Positions 24,777 to 34,094 of a DNA stretch of 64,000 bases are shown piece after piece. A model generated the notes under the pieces. It had not been told where the DNA came from. It saw nothing but the letters and a program-made list of their open reading frames with translations, and searched no databases. A program made the position numbers and the translations under genes. Origin of the DNA: an uncultured Dehalococcoidia bacterium (lineage in GTDB: Bacteria; Chloroflexota; Dehalococcoidia; Lucifugimonadales; G958296245); NCBI GenBank assembly GCA_958296245.1, contig OY282458.1, forward strand, positions 2,484,197 through 2,548,196, in the 5' to 3' direction. Position 1 is the stretch's first letter. Each line of letters opens with the position of its first letter.

Positions 24777-25130
24777 ATGCCGCGAAAAGAACCGGGTGAG
24801 CCCTACCACAGGCTCACTGTTGCGGAAGCAGCGGAGATGCACGGACAGGAGAACGTAGCGTTCATAGACGTTCGCAGGCCGGACGAATACCACGCCGGGC
24901 ACGTGAAGGACGCGGTGTTCATACCGGTAGATGACGTGCTCGCCCGCATCGACGAGCTGCCGGACGACAAGAAGCTCCTGTTCGTCTGCGCTCAGGGCGT
25001 ACGCAGCGGTCTGGCCTGCGAGATGGCGGCGGCAATGGGCATCGACACGGAGCGGCTCTTCAACATCGAGGACGGTACTCCGGCCTGGGTAGAGAAGGGG
25101 TTCCCAACCAGTTACGGAACGGACCCGTAA
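24777..25130 (+). CDS. Rhodanese-like domain protein
   Basis: 117 residues, one rhodanese domain. FIDVRRPDEYHAGHV (29-43) is the CH2A-like start, and the active-site loop is CAQGVRS with Cys71. It is a likely sulfurtransferase or persulfide carrier. It lies between mtnP and a PfkB kinase in the same operon. Sulfur handling tied to methylthio-compound breakdown is possible but not shown. Confidence 0.9.
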   Translation: MPRKEPGEPYHRLTVAEAAEMHGQENVAFIDVRRPDEYHAGHVKDAVFIPVDDVLARIDELPDDKKLLFVCAQGVRSGLACEMAAAMGIDTERLFNIEDGTPAWVEKGFPTSYGTDP

Positions 25131-25147
25131 CCGGGCCGGGCGCGAAT

Positions 25148-26098
25148 ATGTCGCTGTTGGTAGTCGGATCCGTTGCGTACGATTCGGTCGAGACCGGAGC
25201 CGGTAGCCGGAAAGATGCCCTGGGGGGGTCGGCTGCGTACTCCTCGGTCGCGAGCAGCTACTTCACCCGCGTCGGCATCGTAGCCGTCGTTGGGGATGAC
25301 TTCAGGCCGGAAGACCTGGAGTTGATAGTGTCCCACGGCGTGGACACCGCCGGCCTCGAGCGCCGCGCAGGCAGGACCTTTCGTTGGTCCGGCGTATACG
25401 GGACTGAGGACGTCAACACACGGCGCACGCTGGACACACAGCTAAACGTCTTCGCCGACTTCAATCCGGTGCTGAGCCATCGAGACCGCAGCCAACCCTA
25501 CGTCTTCCTGGCCAACATCGACCCCGAGCTACAGATCTCGGTCTTGGAACAGATGGAGGTCCGGCCCAAGCTCGTTGCGCTGGATACGATGAATTTCTGG
25601 ATAGAAGGCAAGGGCGACGCCCTGCGCCGGGTCATTGAGCAGGTCGACGTCCTATTCGTGGACGAGGGCGAGGCCCGAGAGCTTACAGGGGAGTCGAACC
25701 TCGTCAGAGCGGCAAGGTCGGTCATGGAGATGGGGCCAACTGCGGTCGTGGTGAAGCGGGGCGAGCACGGGGCGTTGCTGCTCCACGGCGGTTCGCTATT
25801 CGCCGCGCCGGCGCTCCCGCTGGATACCGTGGTCGACCCGACAGGCGCGGGCGACTCCTTCGCCGGCGGCTTCATGGGCTACCTGGCGGCGTCAGGCGAC
25901 CTTGGTCACGCGGCGTTCCGAAGGGCCGCCGCCGTGGGCTCGGTAATGGGATCGTTCGCGGTAGAGAGATTCAGCCTCGATGGGATTGCCGCCCTGACCG
26001 GCGGCGACATCGAGGAGCGGCTCAGGACGCTTACAGACCTAACCACGCTCCCGCCGCTCGGCTGCGGCGAGCGTCTGCCGATGCGCAACGCCCCCTGA
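25148..26098 (+). CDS. PfkB family carbohydrate/nucleoside kinase
   Basis: 316 residues. The PfkB signatures are the N-terminal GGSAAYSSVA substrate segment and the C-terminal DPTGAGDSFAGGF, whose Asp is the catalytic base of the anion hole. Substrate is not determined. In this operon with mtnP and upstream of ahcY, adenosine or a methylthioribose-like sugar are reasonable guesses. The operon ends in a hairpin. Confidence 0.88.
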   Translation: MSLLVVGSVAYDSVETGAGSRKDALGGSAAYSSVASSYFTRVGIVAVVGDDFRPEDLELIVSHGVDTAGLERRAGRTFRWSGVYGTEDVNTRRTLDTQLNVFADFNPVLSHRDRSQPYVFLANIDPELQISVLEQMEVRPKLVALDTMNFWIEGKGDALRRVIEQVDVLFVDEGEARELTGESNLVRAARSVMEMGPTAVVVKRGEHGALLLHGGSLFAAPALPLDTVVDPTGAGDSFAGGFMGYLAASGDLGHAAFRRAAAVGSVMGSFAVERFSLDGIAALTGGDIEERLRTLTDLTTLPPLGCGERLPMRNAP

Positions 26099-26156
26099 TA
26101 TGGTCTGCTCCATCGCTCCCGGCGTGGGCCGGGGGTGACGGGTAGGGAATTGGCTT

Positions 26157-26178
26157 CCCGCTTCCGCAGGAAGGCGGG
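26157..26178 (+). terminator. Hairpin after the mtnA-mtnP-rhodanese-PfkB operon
   Basis: CCCGCTTCC pairs with GGAAGGCGGG, with one bulge and a short loop, followed by CCTTCTATT. It lies about 60 bases after the PfkB stop and just before a MITE-like element. Confidence 0.5.
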
Positions 26179-26190
26179 CCTTCTATTCGA

Positions 26191-26360
26191 AACTGTTCAG
26201 TCTCCGTGAGACCCGAAAGGGGAAGTCCAGAGAGGTTCTTCCCCTACGGCGGGGGTCTGGGGGCCGTGCCCCCGGTTACCAAGGGGCGGGCGGGGATCAA
26301 AGACGTCTGCTCTATCGGGGGGCTACGCCAGTCGAAAAGGACCTCACCAAGTCTGAACAC
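26191..26360. repeat. MITE-like element, copy 2 (full form)
   Basis: AACTGTTCAGTCTCCGTGAG on the left faces CTCACCAAGTCTGAACA on the right, imperfect inverted ends. The 170-base body contains a GC-rich hairpin core (GGGGGTCTGGGGGCC followed by GTGCCCCCGG) and the ATCAAAGACGTCTGCTCTAT block. It accounts for about half of the 355-base gap before ahcY. No coding potential. Confidence 0.8.
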
Positions 26361-26405
26361 TACTCTATTCTCATAGGCAAGCGGGACATCTTAGTCGCGT
26401 GCTAG

Positions 26406-27725
<1,320 letters not shown>

Positions 27726-27791
27726 GACCAGATTCATATCTGCGGTCCACCCCTTCGGCAGCTCAGGGCGGGACCTCAGACCCCCGGCAGA

Positions 27792-27818
27792 GGCTGCGCC
27801 CCGTGTTTTTCCGCAGCC
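27792..27818. terminator. Hairpin between convergent ahcY and EVE genes
   Basis: GGCTGCG and CGCAGCC form a 7-bp stem around a 13-base loop that contains TTTTT. It sits three bases past the EVE gene stop on the minus strand and 66 bases past the ahcY stop. No T-tail follows on either strand. Confidence 0.35.
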
Positions 27819-27820
27819 TG

Positions 27821-28291
27821 CTAGGCCTGCCCCATCTCCAGGATCAGGTCCCACTCGGCCTTGGTTACGGGATGGATGGAGATCCTGGGCCGCCTGAACA
27901 GTGACATCTCCCGGAGCGCCGGGGTCGCCTTGATCTCCGGCAGCGTTACCTCTTTCGCAAGCGCGGCCTCGCCTTTGACGTCCACCATGAACCAGATAGG
28001 CTTGTCCGGCGTGCTCTTCGGGTCGGGATGGTCCGAATCAGGGTCCCAAGCCGTATCGTCCGGGTACCCCTCGCGCACCACGACCGCCATGCCCACGACC
28101 GCCGGCGGCTTGACGTTGGAATGGTAGAAGAGCACCCCGTCTCCCACCTTCACGTCGTCGCGCAGGAAATTGCGCGCCTGGTAGTTGCGCACGCCGTCCC
28201 ATTCTGCCGTTCGGTCCGTCTCGCCCATCAGGTCCGAGAACGAGTAGCTGCTTGGTTCTGACTTGAACAGCCAGTACTGGCGGTCTCTCAT
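27821..28291 (-). CDS. EVE domain protein
   Basis: About 156 residues from ATG at 28291, seven bases after GGGAGG; ATGs at 28297 and 28312 are alternatives. YWLFKSEPSSYSFSDL, WDGVRNYQARNFLRDD and GVLFYHSNVKPPAVVG are the signature blocks of the EVE (PUA-like) fold, which recognises modified bases in DNA or RNA. The target is unknown. It is divergent from the dehydrogenase at 28372 and convergent with ahcY. Confidence 0.92.
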   Translation of the reverse strand: MRDRQYWLFKSEPSSYSFSDLMGETDRTAEWDGVRNYQARNFLRDDVKVGDGVLFYHSNVKPPAVVGMAVVVREGYPDDTAWDPDSDHPDPKSTPDKPIWFMVDVKGEAALAKEVTLPEIKATPALREMSLFRRPRISIHPVTKAEWDLILEMGQA

Positions 28292-28371
28292 TGCCATGCC
28301 TCCCAATTGCATCGCTGTCGCTGCCGTGTAATTATGTCAGAACTCCATGAATCACGTGATGAGGTAGAGCA

Positions 28372-30831
28372 ATGGCAAACAGGCTGCCGGATAGGGCCCG
28401 CGTCGTAATCATCGGCGGCGGTATAGTGGGATGCAGTATCGCCTACCACCTGACCAAACTGGGATGGAAGGACGTCGTAGTCCTGGAGCGCCACGAGGTC
28501 ACGAGCGGTACGACCTGGCACGCAGCCGGACTGGTAACGCAGTTCAGGACCACTAAGACCCTCATAGAGATCGCCAAGTACGGCGTCGAGCTCTACGGGA
28601 CCCTCGAGGACGAGACCGGCTTGCCCACCGGATTCAGGCAGTCCGGCAGCATCGCCGTCGCCGGCTCCAAGGGGAGGGCCGACGAACTCAAGCGGATCAT
28701 GTCCATGAGCCGCGCCTTCGGCGTCGAAATGGCCGAGATCAGCCTTCGAGAGGCAGCGGACAAATGGCCTCTGCTGAATACCGACGGGCTGGAGGGCGCT
28801 CTGTTCATCCCCGGGGACGGCCAATGCCTCCCAGACAAGACCACGCTCGCAATGGCAGAGGGCGCGAGACGCGGAGGGGCAACCATCATCGAGCACGTCA
28901 GGGTGACGGGCGTGGATACCCTCGGCGGCGCGGTCACCGGGGTCAGGACCGATCAGGGGAACGTCGAGTGCGAGGTCGTCGTCAACTGCGGGGGCATGTG
29001 GGCGCGCGAGATAGGCGCTCTCTGCGGCGTCAGCGTTCCGCTCCACGCGGCCGAGCACATGTACCTGATCACCAACCCCATGGGCATCCCCCGTGACATG
29101 CCCTCGCTGAGAGACCCCGACAGCCAGATATACTTCCGCCGCGATAAAGAGGAAGAGGGCGCGATGCTGATGGGCGGGTTCGAGTCCGTGGCCAAGCCCT
29201 GGGGCATGGACGGGATCCCCAAAGATTACAACTTCGCCCTGCTCGACCCCGACTGGGACCACTTCAAGGTCTTCTGGGAGCACGCGATCCGCCGGGCGCC
29301 TGCCATGGAGGAGGCCGGGATCGACCGATTCTACGTCAGCGCCGAGAGCTTCACCCCTGACAACAGATACCTGATGGGCGAGTCGCCCGAGGTGCGCAAC
29401 TTCTGGGTCGCCGCCGGCATGAATTCCACGGGAATCGCCGGCGCGGCGGGCGTAGGCAGGGCGATGGCCGAGTGGATCGCGCAAGGGTATCCCAGCATGG
29501 ATCTCGCCGAGGTGGACATTCGGCGCTTCCACCGTTTCAACAACGGCTCTCGGTTCCTTCACGACCGCACGGTGGAGGCGGTCGGCCTGATCTACGGAAT
29601 GCACTGGCCTCACCTACAGCCTGAGACGGCCCGCCCTGTCCGGCGCTCGCCGCTGCACGACCGGCTCACGCTGCAGGGGGCGTGCTTCGGCGTTAGCGCC
29701 GGGTGGGAGCGCCCGTACTGGTTCGCCCCGGAGGGGGTCGAGCCGAGGTATGGGTATTCCTTCCGGCGGCAAAACTGGTTCCCCTACTCCTGCCAGGAAC
29801 ACAAAGCCGTCCGCGAGCGTGTCGGGCTGTTCGACCAGACGTCCTTTGCCAAGTTCCTCATGCAGGGCCGTGACTCGGAGGCGGTGCTACAACGCCTGTG
29901 CAGCAACGACGTAGGCGTGCCGAATGGGCGCGTGGTCTACACCGCCATGCTCAACGAACGGGGCGGCATAGAGACCGACTTGACCATTACCCGCCTCGCG
30001 GAGGACAGATTCCTCATCGTCACCTCCGGCGGCTCAGGCACACGCGACTTCGATTGGATCACGAGAAACACCCCTGAGGGAGCGCACGCAGTCCTTACGG
30101 ACGTAACCTCGGCGTATGCCGTCCTTGGCGTCATGGGGCCGCAGTCGAGACAATTGTTATCTCACGTCACCGGCGCGGACCTGTCCAATGACGCCTTCCC
30201 CTTCATGTCGTCGCGCGAGATCGAAGTTGGCTATGCGCCCGTGCGGGCCACTCGCATCACCTACGTGGGGGAGCTGGGCTGGGAGATCTATATACCCACG
30301 GAGTTCGCCCTGACCGTATACGATTCCATCCGGGGAGCCGGCCGGCGCGTTGGACTCGGCAACGCCGGATTCCATGCCATGGATTCGCTCAGGCTGGAGC
30401 GGGGCTACCGGGCATGGGGGTCGGACATAACGGACCAGGAGACCCCCATCGAGGCCGGCTTGGGATTCGCCGTCGCCTTCGAAAAGGACGCCGATTTCAT
30501 CGGCAGAGAGGCCCTGCTCCGCCAACGAGAGACCGGCGTAAGCAAACGCCTAACGATATTCACCCTGGATGACCCCGAGCCCGTACTGCTGGGGGAAGAA
30601 CCCATATACCGCGACGGCGAGTTGATAGGGCGGACGAGCTCCGGGACGTTTGGCCATACCCTTGGCCGGTCGGTCGGTATCGCCCACGTACACGCCCCCG
30701 GACGCTCCCGGGTGACCACCAAATACCTCCGTTCAGGCAGCTACGAGATAGAGGTGCTTTCGGAAAGGGTCCCAGCGACCCTTCACCTGCGCCCGCCCTA
30801 CGACCCTAAAGGCGTTCGCGTCCGGGCGTGA
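28372..30831 (+). CDS. FAD-dependent dehydrogenase with GcvT domains (dimethylglycine/sarcosine dehydrogenase-like)
   Basis: 819 residues. The DAO domain (about 10-370) has GGGIVG at 15-20 and TTWHAAGL, with His50 at the position that covalently holds FAD in dimethylglycine dehydrogenase. An FAO_M linker follows, then GcvT aminomethyltransferase N- and C-terminal domains (about 430-810). Such fusions demethylate glycine betaine derivatives and pass the one-carbon unit to tetrahydrofolate. Choice among dimethylglycine, sarcosine or another N-methyl amine cannot be made from sequence. Confidence 0.92.
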   Translation: MANRLPDRARVVIIGGGIVGCSIAYHLTKLGWKDVVVLERHEVTSGTTWHAAGLVTQFRTTKTLIEIAKYGVELYGTLEDETGLPTGFRQSGSIAVAGSKGRADELKRIMSMSRAFGVEMAEISLREAADKWPLLNTDGLEGALFIPGDGQCLPDKTTLAMAEGARRGGATIIEHVRVTGVDTLGGAVTGVRTDQGNVECEVVVNCGGMWAREIGALCGVSVPLHAAEHMYLITNPMGIPRDMPSLRDPDSQIYFRRDKEEEGAMLMGGFESVAKPWGMDGIPKDYNFALLDPDWDHFKVFWEHAIRRAPAMEEAGIDRFYVSAESFTPDNRYLMGESPEVRNFWVAAGMNSTGIAGAAGVGRAMAEWIAQGYPSMDLAEVDIRRFHRFNNGSRFLHDRTVEAVGLIYGMHWPHLQPETARPVRRSPLHDRLTLQGACFGVSAGWERPYWFAPEGVEPRYGYSFRRQNWFPYSCQEHKAVRERVGLFDQTSFAKFLMQGRDSEAVLQRLCSNDVGVPNGRVVYTAMLNERGGIETDLTITRLAEDRFLIVTSGGSGTRDFDWITRNTPEGAHAVLTDVTSAYAVLGVMGPQSRQLLSHVTGADLSNDAFPFMSSREIEVGYAPVRATRITYVGELGWEIYIPTEFALTVYDSIRGAGRRVGLGNAGFHAMDSLRLERGYRAWGSDITDQETPIEAGLGFAVAFEKDADFIGREALLRQRETGVSKRLTIFTLDDPEPVLLGEEPIYRDGELIGRTSSGTFGHTLGRSVGIAHVHAPGRSRVTTKYLRSGSYEIEVLSERVPATLHLRPPYDPKGVRVRA

Positions 30832-30961
30832 CCCCGAGCCTGAGCAGGATGCTGATACCTAGCGCCCAGTTTCCATAAGTCGGAGTAACGTTGTTTGAGG
30901 CTACCGGGCCTTAGTACCAGGGGAGAGAGCAGGTCGAAAAGATAGCTGGACCGGCAGCCCC

Positions 30962-30989
30962 TTGGCAGGTGACGCGCTCGCGCTATAAT
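30962..30989 (+). promoter_or_regulatory. Sigma-70-type promoter for the NEW3 genes
   Basis: TTGGCA at 30962-30967 and TATAAT at 30984-30989 are separated by 16 bases, about 90 bases before the first NEW3 gene. One of the best promoter matches in the window. Confidence 0.65.
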
Positions 30990-31079
30990 TAGATAGTCGA
31001 CGGTCGGGGGCACCTGAGATAATGGAACGGAATTTCAACCGGACAGCCGGCAACCCTTCGGCTGAATAGGGTTTGACAG

Positions 31080-32285
31080 ATGAGGGCGAACGCAGTCAGG
31101 GCGATACTCCTACTCGCTGCCTTGTGGGCGATGGCGCACGCGGCATCAGGGATAGTTGCTGCGGAGCCGGATAGCCCGCTGAGCCTAGTCCCGCAATGGT
31201 TCCACGTAATCAGCAAGCCCGGCGAACAGGCTGTCGTCATCATTGAGTCGGAGAACACCGGCGCGGCGCCCATCGAGTTCTCGGTGGATTTCGTAGAGAC
31301 GCCGCCCGGCTGGAACGTCGAATTCAAGGGGAACCCCACTTCGTACGAGATCCGGGGCATCTCGTTGGTCAAGGAGGAAGAGCGGAACCTGACCCTCGAG
31401 ATCAACATCCCTGAAGACGCCGAGCCGGGGGACTACCGGATCACCTTGAGGGCATCCTCCGACGACGGGTTCGAGACCACGCTCTCCATCACGACTACAG
31501 TGGTCCCGCCGACTGCGATCGAGCCGAAAGGGCCCGGTGCAGTCGAGTTGGAGGAGCCCAGGTACACCTCGCTTACGGGCCCCAACGATGGCGAGTTCGC
31601 CTTCAACGTCGTCATCCGCAACAGAACCCTGGATCCCGTCAACCTCGACCTGGGATCCATAGCCCCCCCCGAATGGACGGTCAGCTCCAGGCCTGCGTTC
31701 GCGGAAGGAAGGCGCATTACTTCGGTGAGCATCACACCGGGGGGCGGCGAGACGGTTACCGTAGACGTGGAGCCGCCGGCAGGGGCCTTACCGGGGCGGT
31801 ACGAGGTGCAGTTCTTGGTGAACGGCCCGAATACGGCCCTAACGACACCTTTGGAGGTGGTGCTTACCGGCAGGAACGAGCTGTCGGTGAACGCGCCGGC
31901 CGGTCGGCTCAATGCAAGAGCGGCCGCCGGACGCCGGACGCCTATAACCATACTCGTCACCAACTCCGGGACCATACCACTCACCGCCGTGAGCCTGATC
32001 AGCCAGGCTCCAAGCGGCTGGGAAGTCGCCTTCGAGCCCCCTGTGGTCGATACCGTGGAGGCGGGTGTCACGCAGGAGGTCATCGCGCAGTTGGAGCCGC
32101 CCGGCAACGCCGTACCGGGAGAATATGGGGTCTCCATCGTGGCCCTCTCCGGCGCAGCCGGCGACAGGATGGAACTCGTCGTGACCGTTACCCAGTCCAC
32201 CGTCTGGCGATGGGTGGGGGCGGCGCTGGTGGTCCTCGTGCTCGGCGGACTGACGAGCCTGTTCATCCGGCTGGGCAAGAGGTAG
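31080..32285 (+). CDS. NEW3-domain cell-surface protein A
   Basis: 401 residues. A signal peptide (1 to about 26) is followed by extracellular beta-sandwich repeats related to the NEW3 domain of alpha-galactosidases (about 35-125, 160-240, 265-350, with PPGWNVEF, APPEWTV and PSGWEVAF marking the W-containing strand). One membrane helix (about 375-395) and a short basic tail RLGKR end it. No catalytic domain is seen, so it is probably a surface or envelope binding protein. It forms an operon with a paralogue six bases downstream. Confidence 0.85.
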   Translation: MRANAVRAILLLAALWAMAHAASGIVAAEPDSPLSLVPQWFHVISKPGEQAVVIIESENTGAAPIEFSVDFVETPPGWNVEFKGNPTSYEIRGISLVKEEERNLTLEINIPEDAEPGDYRITLRASSDDGFETTLSITTTVVPPTAIEPKGPGAVELEEPRYTSLTGPNDGEFAFNVVIRNRTLDPVNLDLGSIAPPEWTVSSRPAFAEGRRITSVSITPGGGETVTVDVEPPAGALPGRYEVQFLVNGPNTALTTPLEVVLTGRNELSVNAPAGRLNARAAAGRRTPITILVTNSGTIPLTAVSLISQAPSGWEVAFEPPVVDTVEAGVTQEVIAQLEPPGNAVPGEYGVSIVALSGAAGDRMELVVTVTQSTVWRWVGAALVVLVLGGLTSLFIRLGKR

Positions 32286-32291
32286 GCGTCC

Positions 32292-33530
32292 ATGCACAGG
32301 CTCGCCACCCCTGCCCAGCGCCTCGCGGCAGCCGTCCTGCTGGCACTGGCCGCCCTGACCGCCGCCCACGTACCCGTTGCGGCCGACGCGGGGGAAGACG
32401 TCGTCGTTCAGCCCAAGTGGCATCACGTCGTCACCAAGCCCGGAGCCGATTTGCTGATAAACCTGACCGTGGAGAACAATGGAGGGGCGGCGGTCGCGCT
32501 CTCCTTAGAATTCGTTGAAACCCCTGGCGCGGATTGGGAAGTGGGGATACGCGGCGCTCTGACCAACTACCCGGTCATTGGCGTTTCGCTGGGCCCGTCC
32601 GACGAGCGTTCGATGCCTTTGGAGTTCAAGGTCCCCGACGACGCCGTCCCGGGGGACCACAAGTGGGTACTGCGGGCCGCCGCTGCCGACGGCTCCTTCG
32701 AGAAGCTGCGAGAGATCGTGATGACCGTAAGGCCTCCCGAATCGGAGGACCCGGCCGAGGCGCTGCCCGGGATACTGGAGATGACCGCGCCCCGGTACTC
32801 GTCCCTCAGCGGCGCAGCCGACAGCGACTTCGAGTTCAACGTCTCGGTGAAGAACGGCACTGAAGAGGCCGTCGACCTGGACCTCGACGGCAAGGCCCCC
32901 GAAAGCTGGGCGCTTGAGTTCGTGCCTGCGTTCGGCAGCCAGGACGCGCAGGAAAAGAAGATTACCTCCCTCAGCCTGGAGGCAGGCAGCTCGGAGACGA
33001 TCGTCGTAAGGGTCAGGCCCGTCCGCGACGAGACCCCCGGCCAATACGGGATAGAGTTCACGGCCACAGGGGGCGACCGCCCCCTGTCCGCTGTGTTCCA
33101 GGTAGACATCGTCGGGAGCACGGAACTTCAGATCGTTCCTCAGACCGGCAGACTCACGGCGGAGGCCGTCCCCGGCCAGGCGACCGCGTTCAACCTCTTA
33201 GTTGCGAACACGGGGAACGAGGTAATCTCCACGATCGACCTGATCAGCAGGCCGCCGGAGGGATGGCGAGTCGAGTTCACTCCTCCGGACCTCCGGTTCG
33301 TGGGCCGGGAGGAGCAGAAAGAGGCGCAGGCGGTGATAACGCCGCCCGAGGGCGCGGCAGCCGGCGATTACCTGATCGTCCTGATAGCCCACTCCGAGGG
33401 CGTCACCGACAGCCTCGACCTGATGGTCACCGTGCCGGAGGAAAGCGTGATGGGCTGGATCTGGGCCGGCATAGGACTGCTAATACTCGCCGGCCTCGCC
33501 GCGCTGACCTTCCGGCTGCGCAGGGCCTAG
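32292..33530 (+). CDS. NEW3-domain cell-surface protein B
   Basis: 412 residues with the same plan as the preceding gene: signal peptide (to about 31), three NEW3-like repeats carrying matching motifs (ADWEVGI, APESWALEF, PPEGWRVEF), a C-terminal membrane helix (about 385-405) and tail FRLRRA. The shared PKWHHVVTKPG / PQWFHVISKPG opening shows tandem duplication. Function unknown; the pair may work as a heteromer at the membrane. Confidence 0.85.
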   Translation: MHRLATPAQRLAAAVLLALAALTAAHVPVAADAGEDVVVQPKWHHVVTKPGADLLINLTVENNGGAAVALSLEFVETPGADWEVGIRGALTNYPVIGVSLGPSDERSMPLEFKVPDDAVPGDHKWVLRAAAADGSFEKLREIVMTVRPPESEDPAEALPGILEMTAPRYSSLSGAADSDFEFNVSVKNGTEEAVDLDLDGKAPESWALEFVPAFGSQDAQEKKITSLSLEAGSSETIVVRVRPVRDETPGQYGIEFTATGGDRPLSAVFQVDIVGSTELQIVPQTGRLTAEAVPGQATAFNLLVANTGNEVISTIDLISRPPEGWRVEFTPPDLRFVGREEQKEAQAVITPPEGAAAGDYLIVLIAHSEGVTDSLDLMVTVPEESVMGWIWAGIGLLILAGLAALTFRLRRA

Positions 33531-33748
33531 CAGGGGACTTAGGGCCCGGCTTTACCCACTTCAGCGGCCTGCAAGTGGGGCTGATTCCATACGTGGAGGC
33601 ACTCCGCAGCGGAGACCCACGTTCCGGGGTGATGGGTCCGGATGCAGGGGCGCTGAGGCCGAGGACCAGACGCCCGGCTCCTCCGAAATGACGTGGGGTG
33701 GTGGAGTCCTTCGCCCCGGGCCGCTCGGGCTCACGCAGGGTGAGGGAT

Positions 33749-33824
33749 TGGCAGGAGCGGCAGGATTCGAACCCGCGACCTGCGGTTTTGGAGACCGCTG
33801 CTCTACCGGCTGAGCTACGCTCCT
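33749..33824 (-). tRNA. tRNA-Trp (CCA anticodon)
   Basis: A 76-base cloverleaf with AGGAGCG paired to CGCTCCT, discriminator G and encoded CCA (33751-33749). The anticodon stem GCGGT/ACCGC encloses CTCCAAA, giving CCA. The T-arm is CGGGTTCGAATCCTG. Confidence 0.96.
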
Positions 33825-33907
33825 CCCCTACAGCCGATTCTAGTCGCGCATCCGCGTCAGGTCAAACCGGGATTTCCTACGGACCTGTCCCAGACTCACC
33901 AACACCC

Positions 33908-34020
33908 AGGGCCTTTCCAAGGTCCGTCACCGTCACGCTGAGCGAAGCCGAAGCATCTGTCGCGCCGCGTGCTCAGACCTAGTTATCCGAGTTTTAACAC
34001 CCTGACTTTGGAAAGGCCCT
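33908..34020. repeat. 113-bp element with 17-bp inverted ends
   Basis: AGGGCCTTTCCAAGGTC at the left faces GACTTTGGAAAGGCCCT at the right (one mismatch over 17). Inside are CGTCACGCTGAGCGAAGC and GAAGCATCTG, a motif related to the one near 14940-14972. CACCAACA occurs just outside both ends, with a three-base offset on the left. It lies just upstream of the terminase promoter. Confidence 0.6.
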
Positions 34021-34038
34021 CACCAACATCTCGTGGGG

Positions 34039-34068
34039 TTGACAGTTACAGTACTTATGTTCTAATAT
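34039..34068 (+). promoter_or_regulatory. Strong sigma-70-type promoter for terminase-portal genes
   Basis: Perfect TTGACA at 34039-34044 and TAATAT at 34063-34068 with an 18-base spacer. The ATG at 34095 lies 27 bases downstream behind GGGGTGA, which helps choose that start. Confidence 0.7.
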
Positions 34069-34094
34069 CCTCTCTCGTGGGACGGGGTGACTCG

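Noticed and set aside
33698-33982. 94-residue plus-strand frame near 33.8 kb
   Set aside because: It reads through tRNA-Trp on the opposite strand and the repeat element; no protein signal.
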